Shown: in pieces, positions 1 through 10,200 of the stretch
How the letters are laid out: each line of letters starts with the position of its first letter
Position numbering within the stretch: the stretch's first letter is position 1
Assembly (NCBI GenBank): GCA_963798435.1
Contig: CAWCTF010000008.1
Span: forward strand, 186,001-250,000
DNA: 64,000 nucleotides
Direction: 5' to 3'
Origin: JALHST01 sp963798435
GTDB taxonomy: Bacteria; Bacteroidota; Bacteroidia; Flavobacteriales; Flavobacteriaceae
Made by a program: the position numbers and the translations under genes
Notes under the pieces: generated by a model
Databases searched by the model: none
The model's input: only the letters and a program-made list of their open reading frames with translations
What the model was told of the DNA's origin: nothing

Positions 1-66
1 TCTCGGCAATTTTAGCATGCTACTTAGTATAAAAACTAAATGTGTATTTTAATGTTACGGAGTCCA

Positions 67-380
67 TCACAAATCGTTTGGGGCAATCGGTTCGTAATCT
101 ATTTCCAAAAATTCCTGTACTCCAGGAATCCAAAACTGCTCAATAAAAGCCACGTGCTGTGGATGTTTGTTATAGGCCTCATACGCCTCTTGGGACTCAA
201 ACTCCATGGCTATGCCGTAGTCGAACCTATTCTTTTTATTGGTTTGACGATAACAATGTAGGTTTTGCACTCCAGGAATACGCGCCAAGTCGATTCGCAG
301 CTTGTAGAAATTTCTTTTCGTAGGGGAGCATCACTGTCATACTTCAATTTGAAAAGAACCGAATGTGCGATCATACCCAT
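67..380 (-). pseudogene. Dabb (stress-responsive A/B barrel) domain protein, frameshifted
   Basis: The C-terminal part (downstream of position 288) reads ARIPGVQNLHCYRQ...EAYEAYNKHPQHVAFIEQFW...EFLEIDYEPI, typical of Dabb domains, small ferredoxin-like barrels that form dimers. The expected N-terminus (MIAHSVLFKLKYDSDAP, then LRKE) starts at ATG 380 (or ATG 374) in another frame, and the linking helix FLQAANRL sits in a third frame. Two extra single bases, one in the AAATTT run near 311-314 and one G near 284-288, would explain both shifts. Without them the gene would give a normal protein of about 100 residues. It is transcribed divergently from the large dehydrogenase gene. The lesions are either real (a pseudogene) or two base-calling errors; family assignment is secure, gene status is not. 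Confidence 0.7.
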
Positions 381-465
381 AATTTTCTATTTTACACTAA
401 AAACTTTGTTTGTTGCAATGAATATACTTAATTTTCATAGATTCAGATGTTTAATTTGCCAATCT

Positions 466-3270
466 ATGTCCTTTCAAATATGCATTAACCGAGGAACCAA
501 CGCATTCTTCAATGGGAAACACAAGGCCCTTATTTTCCTTATACTTATTCTAGCAGCTTGCTCACCCAAGCCAAAGGTCGTGGATCCGGTAGAAAGGGTA
601 GTGGCATCGATGTCGGATACCCTTCCCAAGATACTGCTTCCAGAAGATGCCGACCCGGAAGACGAAAATTGGAAAGGGATCGATCTGGATCCCAAAAATC
701 CGGTTTTACCGCTCTATCCCTCGGAGGAGGCCAAACAGCTGCTTTTGCCTGATGGGTATCATATCGAGGCCGTACTGACCGAGCCACAGATCGATCAACC
801 AGGGGCCATCGCTTTTGACGGGAATGGGCGTATGTTCGTACTTGAACTGAGGACCTATATGTTGACTGCCGATTCTGACGGGGAATTGAATCCGGCCAGC
901 AGGATATCACGCTGGGAAGACAAGGATAATGATGGGGTATATGAAACGGGCACCGTTTTCGTGGATAGTCTTATTTTCCCGCGCTTTGTACTGCCATATG
1001 GTAAAGACTGCATTTTAACAATGGAGTCCGATGCCGACAATGTTTATAAATACACCGATACCAATGGAGACGGCAAAGCGGATAAAAAGGAATTTTTTAC
1101 CAACAAGTATGGCCGTTCAGGAAATGTTGAACACCAGCAGGCCTTCATGTATTGGGGCATGGACAATTGGTTGTATAGCACCGTAAATGCTTTTCGTGTT
1201 CGTGAAACACCGGGTGGCGTAATTCGCGAAAAAACAGGCTTTAATAGGGCACAATGGGGAGTAGCACAAGATGACGATGGAAAACTTTGGTTTCAGGGTG
1301 GGGCGAGTGGGGTTCCTTCCTATTTTCAATTTCCGATCCATTATGGCAATTTCACGGTAGAAAATCAATTCGCCGAGGGCTTCGATATTCCGTATGGGGC
1401 GCCCATAAAAATAGCCGATTTGCAAGGCGGAATGGACGAGGTGCGTGCCCCCGATGGCTCCTTGAATCGGGTAACAGGTGCGGCGGGTAATGACATCTAT
1501 CGTGGGGATCAGATTCCCGATAACCTCTATGGACAGTATTTTTATGGGGAACCGGTAGCCCGTATTGTACGCCAAATAAATCCGGTCGTATCCGAAGGGC
1601 TTACTACGTTACACAATGTCTATCAAGATCAAAAATCAGAATTTTTGCGTTCTACCGACCCCCTTTTTCGACCAGTTGATATGGCCACGGCCCCCGATGG
1701 AACCCTCTATGTAGTTGATATGTACCACGGCATCATACAAGAAGGGCAATGGGCGCAGAAAGGCACCTATCTTCGTGCAAAAATCGAGCAATACCAGCTT
1801 GACAAAGTAACTGGATTAGGCCGCATTTGGCGGATAACGCACGATTCGGAACCACGCGATACAGAGACGCCTAAAATGTTGGACCAAAGTCCGGAAAAGT
1901 TGATATCCTATTTGGGCCACCCCAATGGCTGGTGGCGCGATACGGCGCAACAATTGATCGTATTGTCAAAAGACCAAAGTATCGTTCCGAAATTGGAAGG
2001 GGTAGTGCGCAAAAATAAAAAGCTTTTTGCCCGCTTCCATGCCCTCTGGAGCCTAGAAGGTTTAGGTGCCTTAACCCCCGAATTGGTAAAAGAACAGTTA
2101 AAAGATCCCAATCCCCGGATGCGAATACAGGCCTTACGGGTCAGTGAGACCTTATACAAAGCGGGTAATAAAAGTTTCTCGGAGGGGTATTCCAGGCTGA
2201 TGAATGATCCGAACGTAGACGTTGCCATACAGGCCATGCTCACCGCCAAAGTGTTGGAAGTGCCTAATTTGAAAGAGGAAATACGATCTATAATGAAAAA
2301 AAACACCTCCAAAGGGATTCAATTGGTAGGGGAGCAAATTTTAAATCCTGCGGAAATGAGGGGTTTTGGAATCAATTCAGGTCCCGAGTTAACTATGGCA
2401 CAACAGGAGGTCTTGGAACGAGGTGCGGTGATATTCAACGAATTATGTGTGCAGTGCCATGGAATCGACGGTACTGGGACACCTTTGGGCAAGGGAGCCA
2501 TAATGGCGCCGCCATTGACCGGGTCACCCAGGGTACAGTCACATCCTGAATATGTCATTAGAACCCTTTTGCATGGATTGGAAGGCCCCATTGATGGCAC
2601 TACCTATCCGGGGGCCATTATGGTTGGCATGCAAGACCAATCAGATGAATGGATTGCCGACGTAGCGTCTTATATAAGAATGAACCTGACCAATGAGGCC
2701 GGGATGGTTTCTACCGATGATGTGGCGGCCATTCGAAAGAGGTCGGCCGATAAAACAGGTCCCTACCAATATGATGAATTGGAAAACGCCATCCCCCAAT
2801 CACTGGTACCTACCAGTGCCTGGAAAATAACGGCCAGCCATTCGGCCCCTACACGTATTGGAGGTACGGCATCGCCACTAAGTGCTTTTAATTTTGAAGG
2901 ATGGACGACTGGGGAAACCCAGAAAAAAGGCATGTGGTTTCAAATAGAATTGCCAAAACCTACCTATTTGAGCGAAATTCATTTTAATGCCCCGCCCATT
3001 CGTCGAGGATGGCGCCCGGATGCACCACCGCCCATCCAGACTTTTCCAAGGGACTTTAAAGTAGAGGTTTCGACCGATGGTTCGAATTTTAAACCGATTG
3101 CGCAAGCCAAAGGAATACAAGAAGATATTGCAATTTCGGTCGATCCCGTTCAGGTGAAGTTCCTTCGAATCACCTTGCTCGAAAATGTTGAAAGCGAGGA
3201 TATAACACCATGGTCGATGCGACAGATGAAACTTTTTGCCGTTCAAAAGACTGCGAAACCCATAAATTAA
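466..3270 (+). CDS. Lipoprotein sugar dehydrogenase-like / cytochrome c multidomain protein (PVC-type heme domain family)
   Basis: A predicted exported lipoprotein of 934 residues from ATG 466. The hydrophobic stretch LIFLILILAAC places the lipobox Cys at residue 32. In order I see a beta-propeller resembling glucose/sorbosone dehydrogenases (from about residue 100 to 460, with DNDGVYETG and DTNGDGKADK loops), HEAT-like helical repeats (about 475-625), a c-type cytochrome with the haem motif CVQCH at 661-665 and a likely axial Met in its MVGMQD segment, and a C-terminal discoidin-like F5/8 domain (about 820-930). The family is thought to oxidise sugars or other polyols at the cell surface and pass electrons to haem. 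An in-frame ATG at 418 would give a longer n-region; frames further upstream are unlikely to be translated. The TIM-barrel gene follows after 34 nt, so the two are probably co-transcribed. The substrate is unknown. Confidence 0.82.
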   Translation: MSFQICINRGTNAFFNGKHKALIFLILILAACSPKPKVVDPVERVVASMSDTLPKILLPEDADPEDENWKGIDLDPKNPVLPLYPSEEAKQLLLPDGYHIEAVLTEPQIDQPGAIAFDGNGRMFVLELRTYMLTADSDGELNPASRISRWEDKDNDGVYETGTVFVDSLIFPRFVLPYGKDCILTMESDADNVYKYTDTNGDGKADKKEFFTNKYGRSGNVEHQQAFMYWGMDNWLYSTVNAFRVRETPGGVIREKTGFNRAQWGVAQDDDGKLWFQGGASGVPSYFQFPIHYGNFTVENQFAEGFDIPYGAPIKIADLQGGMDEVRAPDGSLNRVTGAAGNDIYRGDQIPDNLYGQYFYGEPVARIVRQINPVVSEGLTTLHNVYQDQKSEFLRSTDPLFRPVDMATAPDGTLYVVDMYHGIIQEGQWAQKGTYLRAKIEQYQLDKVTGLGRIWRITHDSEPRDTETPKMLDQSPEKLISYLGHPNGWWRDTAQQLIVLSKDQSIVPKLEGVVRKNKKLFARFHALWSLEGLGALTPELVKEQLKDPNPRMRIQALRVSETLYKAGNKSFSEGYSRLMNDPNVDVAIQAMLTAKVLEVPNLKEEIRSIMKKNTSKGIQLVGEQILNPAEMRGFGINSGPELTMAQQEVLERGAVIFNELCVQCHGIDGTGTPLGKGAIMAPPLTGSPRVQSHPEYVIRTLLHGLEGPIDGTTYPGAIMVGMQDQSDEWIADVASYIRMNLTNEAGMVSTDDVAAIRKRSADKTGPYQYDELENAIPQSLVPTSAWKITASHSAPTRIGGTASPLSAFNFEGWTTGETQKKGMWFQIELPKPTYLSEIHFNAPPIRRGWRPDAPPPIQTFPRDFKVEVSTDGSNFKPIAQAKGIQEDIAISVDPVQVKFLRITLLENVESEDITPWSMRQMKLFAVQKTAKPIN

Positions 3271-3304
3271 ATAACGGTAGCAACGAATATAAAAACAAAG
3301 AAAA

Positions 3305-4345
3305 ATGAATACGAAGAACAACATACTCGGTAGAAGAAGATTTCTAGGAACTACGGCAGCATTGGCTGCTGGGACTGCGTTTATCGGGCCTTCACTGTTT
3401 GGGATGAAACGGCCCAGTTCGTTCAAAAGGCCCAATTCGGTAATTAACGGCGTACAGATAGGCCTAATCACTTATTCGTTTCGAAGCATGCCCGACCAAA
3501 GCGCCGAGGCTACCCTGCAATATATCTTGGATTCGGGAGTGAATGCCGTCGAATTAATGGGAGATCCTGCGGAAACTTTTGCCGGTAAGCCTGAAAATCC
3601 GGTTGATGTAAGAGCATATTACGGACTGATGCGTGCCAAGAGGGAAGGGAAATTAAGTGAGACCCAGGAGAAGGAAATGACCGGGATGCAAACAAAAATG
3701 GAAGCCTACAACAAAGAAGTCGCCGCATGGCGGGAAGCGGTTTCTATGGATAAGTTCGAAGAATTGCGCAAAATGTATAATGCTGCAGGGGTAACCATTT
3801 ATGCCTTCAAACCAAATGCCTTCGGCAAGCAAAACACCGATGCCGAAATTAATTGGGGCATGCGGGCGGCAAAGGCATTGGGTGCTAGTCATGTTACACT
3901 AGAACATCCTAGTGATGATGCTTGGACGAAAAAATTAGGAGAAATGGGTGAAAAGCATGGTATTTATGTGGCATATCATGGCCATGAACAACAGACCCCG
4001 ACTTTTTGGGATGTAGCCTTGGAACAATCAAAATATAATGCAGTCAATCTTGACCTTGGTCACTTTGTAGCCGCAGGAAACACTACTCCCCTTGAATTTG
4101 TTAAGGCCAAGCACGACCGAATTTTAAGTATGCACATAAAAGATCGTCAAAATCCGGAACATGGTAAAGGAAATGTCCTTTGGGGTACGGGTGATACCCC
4201 AATAGCCCAAGCGCTTCAAACTATGCGGGATAACAATTATAAATTTCCCGCTACAATTGAATTGGAATATGAAATTCCAGAAGGTTCAAATCCTGTTGAT
4301 GAGGTCAAACGATGTTTGGAATTCTGCAGGACCTCCTTATCGTAA
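3305..4345 (+). CDS. Tat-exported sugar phosphate isomerase/epimerase (TIM barrel, xylose isomerase-like)
   Basis: This 346-residue protein starts with a twin-arginine signal (GRRRFLGTTAALAAGTAF), so it is probably exported folded. The mature part is an AP-endonuclease-2/xylose-isomerase-like TIM barrel. Visible features are the strand-end segments GLITYSF, VELMGDP, VTLEHP, YHGHEQQTPTFWD and LDLGHFVAAG, then MHIKDRQ and TIELEYE; their His, Glu and Asp residues normally bind a divalent metal. Such proteins isomerise or epimerise keto-sugars or inositols. It lies 34 nt after the dehydrogenase/cytochrome gene, and a joint role in surface sugar oxidation followed by rearrangement is plausible. 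The exact substrate cannot be read from the sequence. Confidence 0.85.
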   Translation: MNTKNNILGRRRFLGTTAALAAGTAFIGPSLFGMKRPSSFKRPNSVINGVQIGLITYSFRSMPDQSAEATLQYILDSGVNAVELMGDPAETFAGKPENPVDVRAYYGLMRAKREGKLSETQEKEMTGMQTKMEAYNKEVAAWREAVSMDKFEELRKMYNAAGVTIYAFKPNAFGKQNTDAEINWGMRAAKALGASHVTLEHPSDDAWTKKLGEMGEKHGIYVAYHGHEQQTPTFWDVALEQSKYNAVNLDLGHFVAAGNTTPLEFVKAKHDRILSMHIKDRQNPEHGKGNVLWGTGDTPIAQALQTMRDNNYKFPATIELEYEIPEGSNPVDEVKRCLEFCRTSLS

Positions 4346-4382
4346 TTGCATTATTCCCATCAGCTGAATAGAATGAGGGCTG

Positions 4383-4976
4383 TTAGATACTGCCGTTTTG
4401 ATAATGGTTTTTTAAAATGGAATCCATTTTCATTTTCCCATCGGATATGGCGATAATTTCGCTCCACAGTTTTTGGGATATCAACGCTTTCAAAGGTTGT
4501 TCCATTTTCGGTATTTTTCCAAAGACCTGCAACAACTTATGATCCCATTCATGATGATAATTCAATAGGTCATCTGGGTACACGATTTTTCGTTCAGTGC
4601 CCTCATCAACGGCTTCAAAAGGCTCTAGGATATTCAAATAGCCATAATCGTCGGTTAACTGCTCGCCGGGCTGTATATCACGAATGGCTATTTCAAAGTC
4701 ATAGGCCGTGGTCAGACAATTTGCATTAAAACTATGATTGATATAACGGCTATTGTCCCAACATAAAATGAAGTTACCTTTGTTGTTTCTGTAGGCGTAG
4801 ATATCAAGGATATTCTTATAAAGCGATTCCATGCCATGAAATTGTTCGGGGGTAAATTCACGATCAAGCCGATCTAATACCCATGTGATAGTACCTGCCG
4901 GAATCAGTTCGGTAGCAACAACGCCATGCCCTATTTCCTTATTAATAAAGCGCAATTCGGTATTCGGATGTATCAT
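4383..4976 (-). CDS. SET domain-containing protein (putative lysine methyltransferase)
   Basis: A 197-residue cytosolic protein with a compact SET fold. The N-terminal segment (about residues 8-30) is the usual SET entry strand. NHSFNANC (about residue 80) corresponds to the NHSxxPN pseudoknot motif, and GEQLTDDYGYLN corresponds to GEELTxDYxxxx, whose Tyr is catalytic. SET enzymes transfer a methyl group from S-adenosylmethionine to lysine side chains. No pre-SET or post-SET cysteine cluster is visible; the C-terminal 60 residues are helical. It is transcribed on its own, convergent with the isomerase gene. The bacterial substrate is unknown, and activity is assumed from the motifs only. Confidence 0.8.
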   Translation of the reverse strand: MIHPNTELRFINKEIGHGVVATELIPAGTITWVLDRLDREFTPEQFHGMESLYKNILDIYAYRNNKGNFILCWDNSRYINHSFNANCLTTAYDFEIAIRDIQPGEQLTDDYGYLNILEPFEAVDEGTERKIVYPDDLLNYHHEWDHKLLQVFGKIPKMEQPLKALISQKLWSEIIAISDGKMKMDSILKNHYQNGSI

Positions 4977-5103
4977 AAATTAAGTGCGATTAAAACGGTT
5001 CAAATGTAGATCGTTTTTACATACGTTGAACAGGTCGTATTTAGATTTTTTTGATTTGCAAGATGTGTGTAAGGAGGCAAAAAAATTAAAACAACGAAGT
5101 GAC

Positions 5104-5634
5104 TTACCCCAAATACAATTCAATGAGGCCATCAGGTGAAGTTACATAGATGATCTTGTTATCCCGATCAACTTTGGTAATGATCTCATCGTTGATAGGA
5201 ATCAGCAGTTGCTTCCCGTCTTTCTCAATTTCAAAAAGGGCTTGTGAAGTCAAGTCGTTGATTGCTAGGATGCTCCCGATCTCTCCATGAATACTATCGA
5301 TTACCGAATATCCGATCACTTCATGAAAATAAAACCTATTGCCTGATAATTTGGGCAAAGCGGTCAGGGGAAGATACAACTCTGAACCCATAATTCTGTC
5401 AGCATCTGCTTCATTGACGACTTCTTCAAAATCGACACGGAGGAGATTCGATTTGTGCAGACGGCAACGTCGAATAAAAAAAGGAACCAGATTGCCAGCC
5501 GAAAGGCGAACAAATACTGATTCCATATTTTCGTAAATCTCAGGTTCGTCGGTATCTAACTTTACCAGGACTTCCCCTTTAAAACTGTATTTTGAAACGA
5601 TTTTGCCCAAATAGAAACATTCTTCTTTGCGCAT
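5104..5634 (-). CDS. rimM: Ribosome maturation factor RimM
   Basis: RimM binds S19 and helps 16S rRNA processing and assembly of the 30S head. The 176 residues match the family length. The N-terminal beta-barrel (YLGKIVSKYSFKGEVLVKLDTDEPE) is followed by the PRC-barrel (YFHEVIGYSVIDSIHGEIG, then LLIPINDEIITKVD). It begins 12 nt after the rpsP stop codon, the usual rpsP-rimM order, so both are probably read from the promoter ahead of rpsP. No anomalies seen. Confidence 0.95.
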   Translation of the reverse strand: MRKEECFYLGKIVSKYSFKGEVLVKLDTDEPEIYENMESVFVRLSAGNLVPFFIRRCRLHKSNLLRVDFEEVVNEADADRIMGSELYLPLTALPKLSGNRFYFHEVIGYSVIDSIHGEIGSILAINDLTSQALFEIEKDGKQLLIPINDEIITKVDRDNKIIYVTSPDGLIELYLG

Positions 5635-5646
5635 CGTATAATAGTA

Positions 5647-6351
5647 TTATTCTTCTTCGCCTGGAGTAGCTTCCTCAGCGGCAACGTTTGTTTCTTCCGA
5701 TGCTGATTTTTCAACAGCGCTTTCGGCTGGTTCGGCAATTTCAACAACTTCTTCTACAGGCGCTGCTGCCGTTTCTTCAACGACTACTTCTGCAGGGGCT
5801 GCCACAACTTCTTCTACCGTTTCAGTCGCTTCAGCAACAGCATCTTCGGTAGGTGCAACGACATCGGCGGCGGTTTCATTTGCTGTTTCAGCGGGTTCTT
5901 CTACAGCAACTGCGGCCAATGCACGTTTTTCGTTGGCCTCTTTTTCGGCGGCAAGGGCTACTTTCCTGGCATCGGCTTTCGCTTTGTCCAATCCACCAAC
6001 TTTAGCGGCAATCGCCTTTTCTTTTTCTTCCAACCAAGCATTGAATTTCGCTTCCATCTGTTCTTCGGTCAAGGCTCCTTTGCGAACACCACCTAATAAA
6101 TGATGTTTCATCAAGGCACCTTTATAAGATAATATGGCTCTTGCCGTATCGGTTGGTTGCGCTCCATTTTGTAACCAAGTCACTGAATGATCAACATCAA
6201 GTTCAATGGTTGCTGGATTGGTGTTTGGGTTGTAGATACCCAATTTTTCTAAAAATTTACCATCCCTTTTTGCACGACTATCGGCGGCTACGATCCAATA
6301 AAAAGGTTTTCCTTTTTTACCGTGTCTCTGTAATCGAATCTTTACTGGCAT
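5647..6351 (-). CDS. rpsP: 30S ribosomal protein S16 with long Ala/Glu/Val-rich tail
   Basis: The first 80 residues are a normal S16 (MPVKIRLQRHGKKGKPFYWI, then DSRAKRDGKFLEKLGIYNPN). S16 sits at the bottom of the 30S body and is needed for assembly. The family is usually about 80-90 residues in most bacteria and longer in Bacteroidota. Here it reaches 234, with a lysine-rich helical middle (about 100-150) and a low-complexity acidic tail built from Ala, Glu, Val, Thr and Pro. The tail is probably solvent-exposed and disordered. rimM follows after 12 nt. A good promoter lies upstream (6424-6458). Confidence 0.95.
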   Translation of the reverse strand: MPVKIRLQRHGKKGKPFYWIVAADSRAKRDGKFLEKLGIYNPNTNPATIELDVDHSVTWLQNGAQPTDTARAILSYKGALMKHHLLGGVRKGALTEEQMEAKFNAWLEEKEKAIAAKVGGLDKAKADARKVALAAEKEANEKRALAAVAVEEPAETANETAADVVAPTEDAVAEATETVEEVVAAPAEVVVEETAAAPVEEVVEIAEPAESAVEKSASEETNVAAEEATPGEEE

Positions 6352-6423
6352 ATCACATTAATTTTGTGGGGTACACGACCCGCTGTTATTAATTCTTTTT
6401 AGGTGCTTTTCTCTAAGCGGATG

Positions 6424-6458
6424 CAAATATAAGTTTTTCTTGGTATCTACAGGCAAAA
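6424..6458 (-). promoter_or_regulatory. Promoter of rpsP-rimM
   Basis: Read on the minus strand, a -7 box TATATTTG (6424-6431) is preceded by TTTTG (6454-6458) with a 22-nt spacer. This matches the Bacteroidota sigma-A pattern TTTG-N19ish-TAnnTTTG, the spacer being slightly long. It lies 73 nt before the rpsP start. Confidence 0.55.
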
Positions 6459-6634
6459 TCTTAATAAATCTATTTTAAACCTTAAATATTAATGGCATTT
6501 TCAAAGTATCGGAATAATTGTTAAATATTGGTTAAGAGGCCCTAAATACTTGCATTTACGTCATATTCTGTTACCTTATATAGTGTAGTTATTGAGAGAC
6601 AATAACGATAATGATTTTAAATGATAAGTGATAA

Positions 6635-7096
6635 ATGAAGTATTCTGAAAAAATTTCAAACAAATTAAACGAATTATTAACAAGAACATACGATGCTGAA
6701 AAAGGCTACAAAATGGCACAAGATAAAATTGATACGAAGTTTACTTCGGTACGGGATTTTATCGGCCAAAGAATTCAGCAACGCTACAATTTCGGACATG
6801 AATTGAAGGCCGAAATCACTGAGTATGGCGAATTGCCAGAAAAAGGTGGTAGTTTAAAGGGAGATTTGCATAGGACGTGGACGAATTTAACAGCGGAAAT
6901 CTCCAGCAATGAAACCGAAAGAGTCTTAGCCGAAATTGAACGTGGCGAGAAAGCGAGTTTAAAAGAGTACAATGCTATTTTAAACGATTCTGATATGGTA
7001 TTGCCACCATCGACCCGGAATTTGCTGACAAAGCAAAGAGACGCCATTAAGGAGTCTTTGGAAACATCGAAAGTTTATGAAGAGTTAGTATCCTAA
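6635..7096 (+). CDS. PA2169 family four-helix-bundle protein (DUF2383)
   Basis: A 153-residue all-helical cytosolic protein beginning MKYSEKISNKLNELLTRTYD and ending KQRDAIKESLE...YEELVS. The pattern fits the PA2169/DUF2383 family, ferritin-like four-helix bundles of unknown role often linked to stress or stationary phase. The typical DLHRTW segment and the GEKASLKEYNAIL helix are present. It stands alone between the divergent rpsP promoter and a strong terminator. Function is not established. Confidence 0.75.
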   Translation: MKYSEKISNKLNELLTRTYDAEKGYKMAQDKIDTKFTSVRDFIGQRIQQRYNFGHELKAEITEYGELPEKGGSLKGDLHRTWTNLTAEISSNETERVLAEIERGEKASLKEYNAILNDSDMVLPPSTRNLLTKQRDAIKESLETSKVYEELVS

Positions 7097-7117
7097 TAAT
7101 TTTGTGACCAACACCTG

Positions 7118-7150
7118 AAAAAACCAGCTACGATCGTAGCTGGTTTTTTT
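7118..7150 (+). terminator. Rho-independent terminator (bidirectional)
   Basis: A perfect 20-nt palindrome ccagctacgatcgtagctgg (7124-7143) is flanked by A-run and T-run, ending in seven Ts. It lies 21 nt after the stop of the PA2169-type gene. Confidence 0.92.
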
Positions 7151-7291
7151 ATTGCAATAGTTAATAACTCCTAAAAACTCCCGTTCGTAAAAGCCTAACC
7201 TTTTCTGTAATTTTATAGGCTATTAAAATTATAGCCAGCTGCTATTTTCAAGCACGAAAATTCAAGTTGCACAATACTGGAAACTCTTTCT

Positions 7292-10200
7292 ATGTACCTA
7301 ATATTCGATACTGAAACCACCGGACTTCCCAAGCGTTGGGATGCCCCTTATACTGATACTGACAACTGGCCCAGATGCGTTCAAATCGCGTGGCAGTTGC
7401 ACGATGACATGGGAAACCTCGTGGATCAACAGGATTATTTGGTCCGCCCCGATGGTTTCAACATCCCCTATGACGCCGAAAAAATTCATGGAATTTCTAC
7501 CGAATTGGCCCAACAACAAGGCGTTTCTTTGGCTGAGGTACTCGAGAAATTCAATGCTGCGCTGAAGAAATGTAAATTCATAGTAGGGCAAAATGTTGGG
7601 TTTGATACCAAGGTCATGGGCGCCGAGTTTCATCGCTTAGACATTGAGAATACCCTACAGACGCTGCCGGTATTAGATACCTGCACCGAAGATACCGCTT
7701 TGCTCTGCCAAATCCCCGGGGGTCGTGGTGGTAAGTTCAAACTTCCCACCTTGACCGAACTTCATGAATATCTGTTCAAGGAGCCCTTTGCCGAAGCACA
7801 TAATGCCACGGCCGACGTGGAAGCGACTACTCGCTGCTTTTTTGAATTGGTGCGACGTCAACACTTCACCCCGGAACAATTAGATGTTCAACCCGATTAT
7901 TTTGTTTTTTATTCTAAAGCAAATCCGCAAGAAATACAATTAGTGGGCTTAAAGCACATTAATCTTAAAAAAGCCTCCAAAAAAATAGCGGACGCACTTT
8001 GGGAGAAAGACACAGGCAGTATTTCTCAGGAGGAGATCAAGGAGAACATTAAGACCCTAGAAGATGCCCAATTCGTTCATTTGCATAACCATTCGCAATT
8101 TTCGGTCCTTCAGTCTACTATAAATATTAAAGACCTCGTGCAGTCGGCGGCCAAATATCGGATGCCAGCGGTTGCCTTAACCGATCATGCCAATATGATG
8201 GGGGCCTTTCATTTCGTAAAGGAAGTAAAGGCCTATAACCAAACGGTCAAGGAAAAAAAGGAATTGGCACTGCGACATGGGGAAGTTGAAACGTCTGAAT
8301 TCATAAAACCCATTATCGGCTGTGAGTTTTTTATCTGTGAAGACCATACCAATAAAAACGTCAAGGATTATGGCTATCAGATCGTCCTCTTGGCCAAGAA
8401 CAAAAAAGGGTATCACAATCTCTGCAAAATGTCATCGATTGCCTATACTGAAGGCTTTTACTATGTGCCAAGAATCGATAGAAAGGTAATCGAGCAATAT
8501 AAAAATGACATTATTGTTTTAACTGGCAATCTCAACGGAGAGGTGCCAGGCAAGATTCTCAATGTTGGGGAAAACCAAGCCGAGGAAGCCTTAATCTGGT
8601 GGAAATCACACTTTGGGGAAGACCTGTACATTGAAATTATGCGTCATGGGCAGGAAGATGAAGATCGTGTAAACCCGGTCTTGGTCGCCTTTGCAAAGAA
8701 ACACCAGGTACAGCTGGTTGCCACCAACAATACCTACTACTGCGCCAAGGAGGATGCCGATGCCCATGATATCCTATTGTGCGTTAAAGATGGCGAAAAG
8801 CAGGCCACGCCCATAGGAAGGGGAAGAGGATATCGCTATGGTTTACCAAACCAAGAATATTATTTCAAGTCTTCCGATGAAATGAAGGAGCACTTCAAGG
8901 ATATTCCGGAAGCCATCTTGAATGTGCAGGAAATCGTTGATAAAATAGCGGCTTTTGATCTGGCAAGAGACGTGCTTTTGCCCAAATTCGAGATACCCTC
9001 CAAATTTGAGGTTTCAAAGGACGATTTGGCTAAAAATCAACATGGGGAGAATGCCTATTTACGGCATCTTACCTATGAAGGGGCTAAAAAGCGCTATGAT
9101 GAAATTACGCCTGAAATTAGGGAGCGTATCGATTTTGAATTGAAGACCATAGAAAATTCGGGCTATCCCGGATATTTTTTGATTGTAGAGGATTTTATTC
9201 GCGAGGCAAGGAATATGGGGGTTTCAGTAGGGCCTGGTCGAGGTTCGGCCGCGGGATCTGTGGTAGCCTATTGTCTTAAGATTACCAATATCGACCCCTT
9301 GAAGTATGATCTGCTTTTTGAGCGGTTCCTCAATCCGGATCGTGTATCCATGCCCGATATTGATATCGATTTTGATGATGAGGGCAGAAGCAAGGTAATG
9401 GATTATGTCATTAACAAATATGGATCAAATCAAGTTGCACAGATAATCACCTACGGTACGATGGCCGCCAAATCATCGATTCGGGATACGGCAAGGGTCT
9501 TGGACCTACCCTTGGGCGATGCAGATCGTATTGCCAAACTGATACCGACCATGTCTAAATTAGATACCATTTTCGGAATCGAAGAGGCCGAACTGAAAAA
9601 ACGCTTCCGCAGTGAGGAATTGGAGAAAGTGAATCAGCTATTGAACATCTCGGAAGGCAATGACCTGGAAGCCCAGACCCTAAGAATGGCCCGAGTTCTA
9701 GAAGGATCCTTGCGAAATACGGGTATTCACGCATGTGGGGTGATAATTACGCCCAGTGATATTACCGACTTTGTCCCCGTTGCCACAGCAAAGGATTCTA
9801 GTTTATATGTGACCCAATTTGACAACTCGGTAGTCGAGAGTGCAGGCCTTCTTAAAATGGACTTTCTAGGATTGAAAACCTTGACGCTCATCAAGGATAC
9901 CGTGAAAATTGTGAAGGCCAAACACGGCATCGAATTGGTGCCCGATGATTTTCCGCTAGACGATGAGGAAACCTATAAGCTTTTTCAAAAAGGGGATACG
10001 GTGGGGATTTTTCAATATGAATCGCCCGGGATGCAAAAACATCTCAAAGACTTAAAACCGACGGTATTCGATGATCTTATTGCTATGAATGCCCTTTATC
10101 GCCCGGGACCTATGGAGTATATCCCCGACTTCATTACCCGAAAGAACGGAATTGCCGAAATTACCTATGATCTTCCAGAAATGGAAGAATACCTCAAAGG

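Noticed and set aside
265..465. Upstream extension of the large dehydrogenase gene to position 265
   Set aside because: It runs over the divergent Dabb gene and adds residues without family features ahead of the lipoprotein signal; ATG 466 (or 418) gives a better signal peptide.
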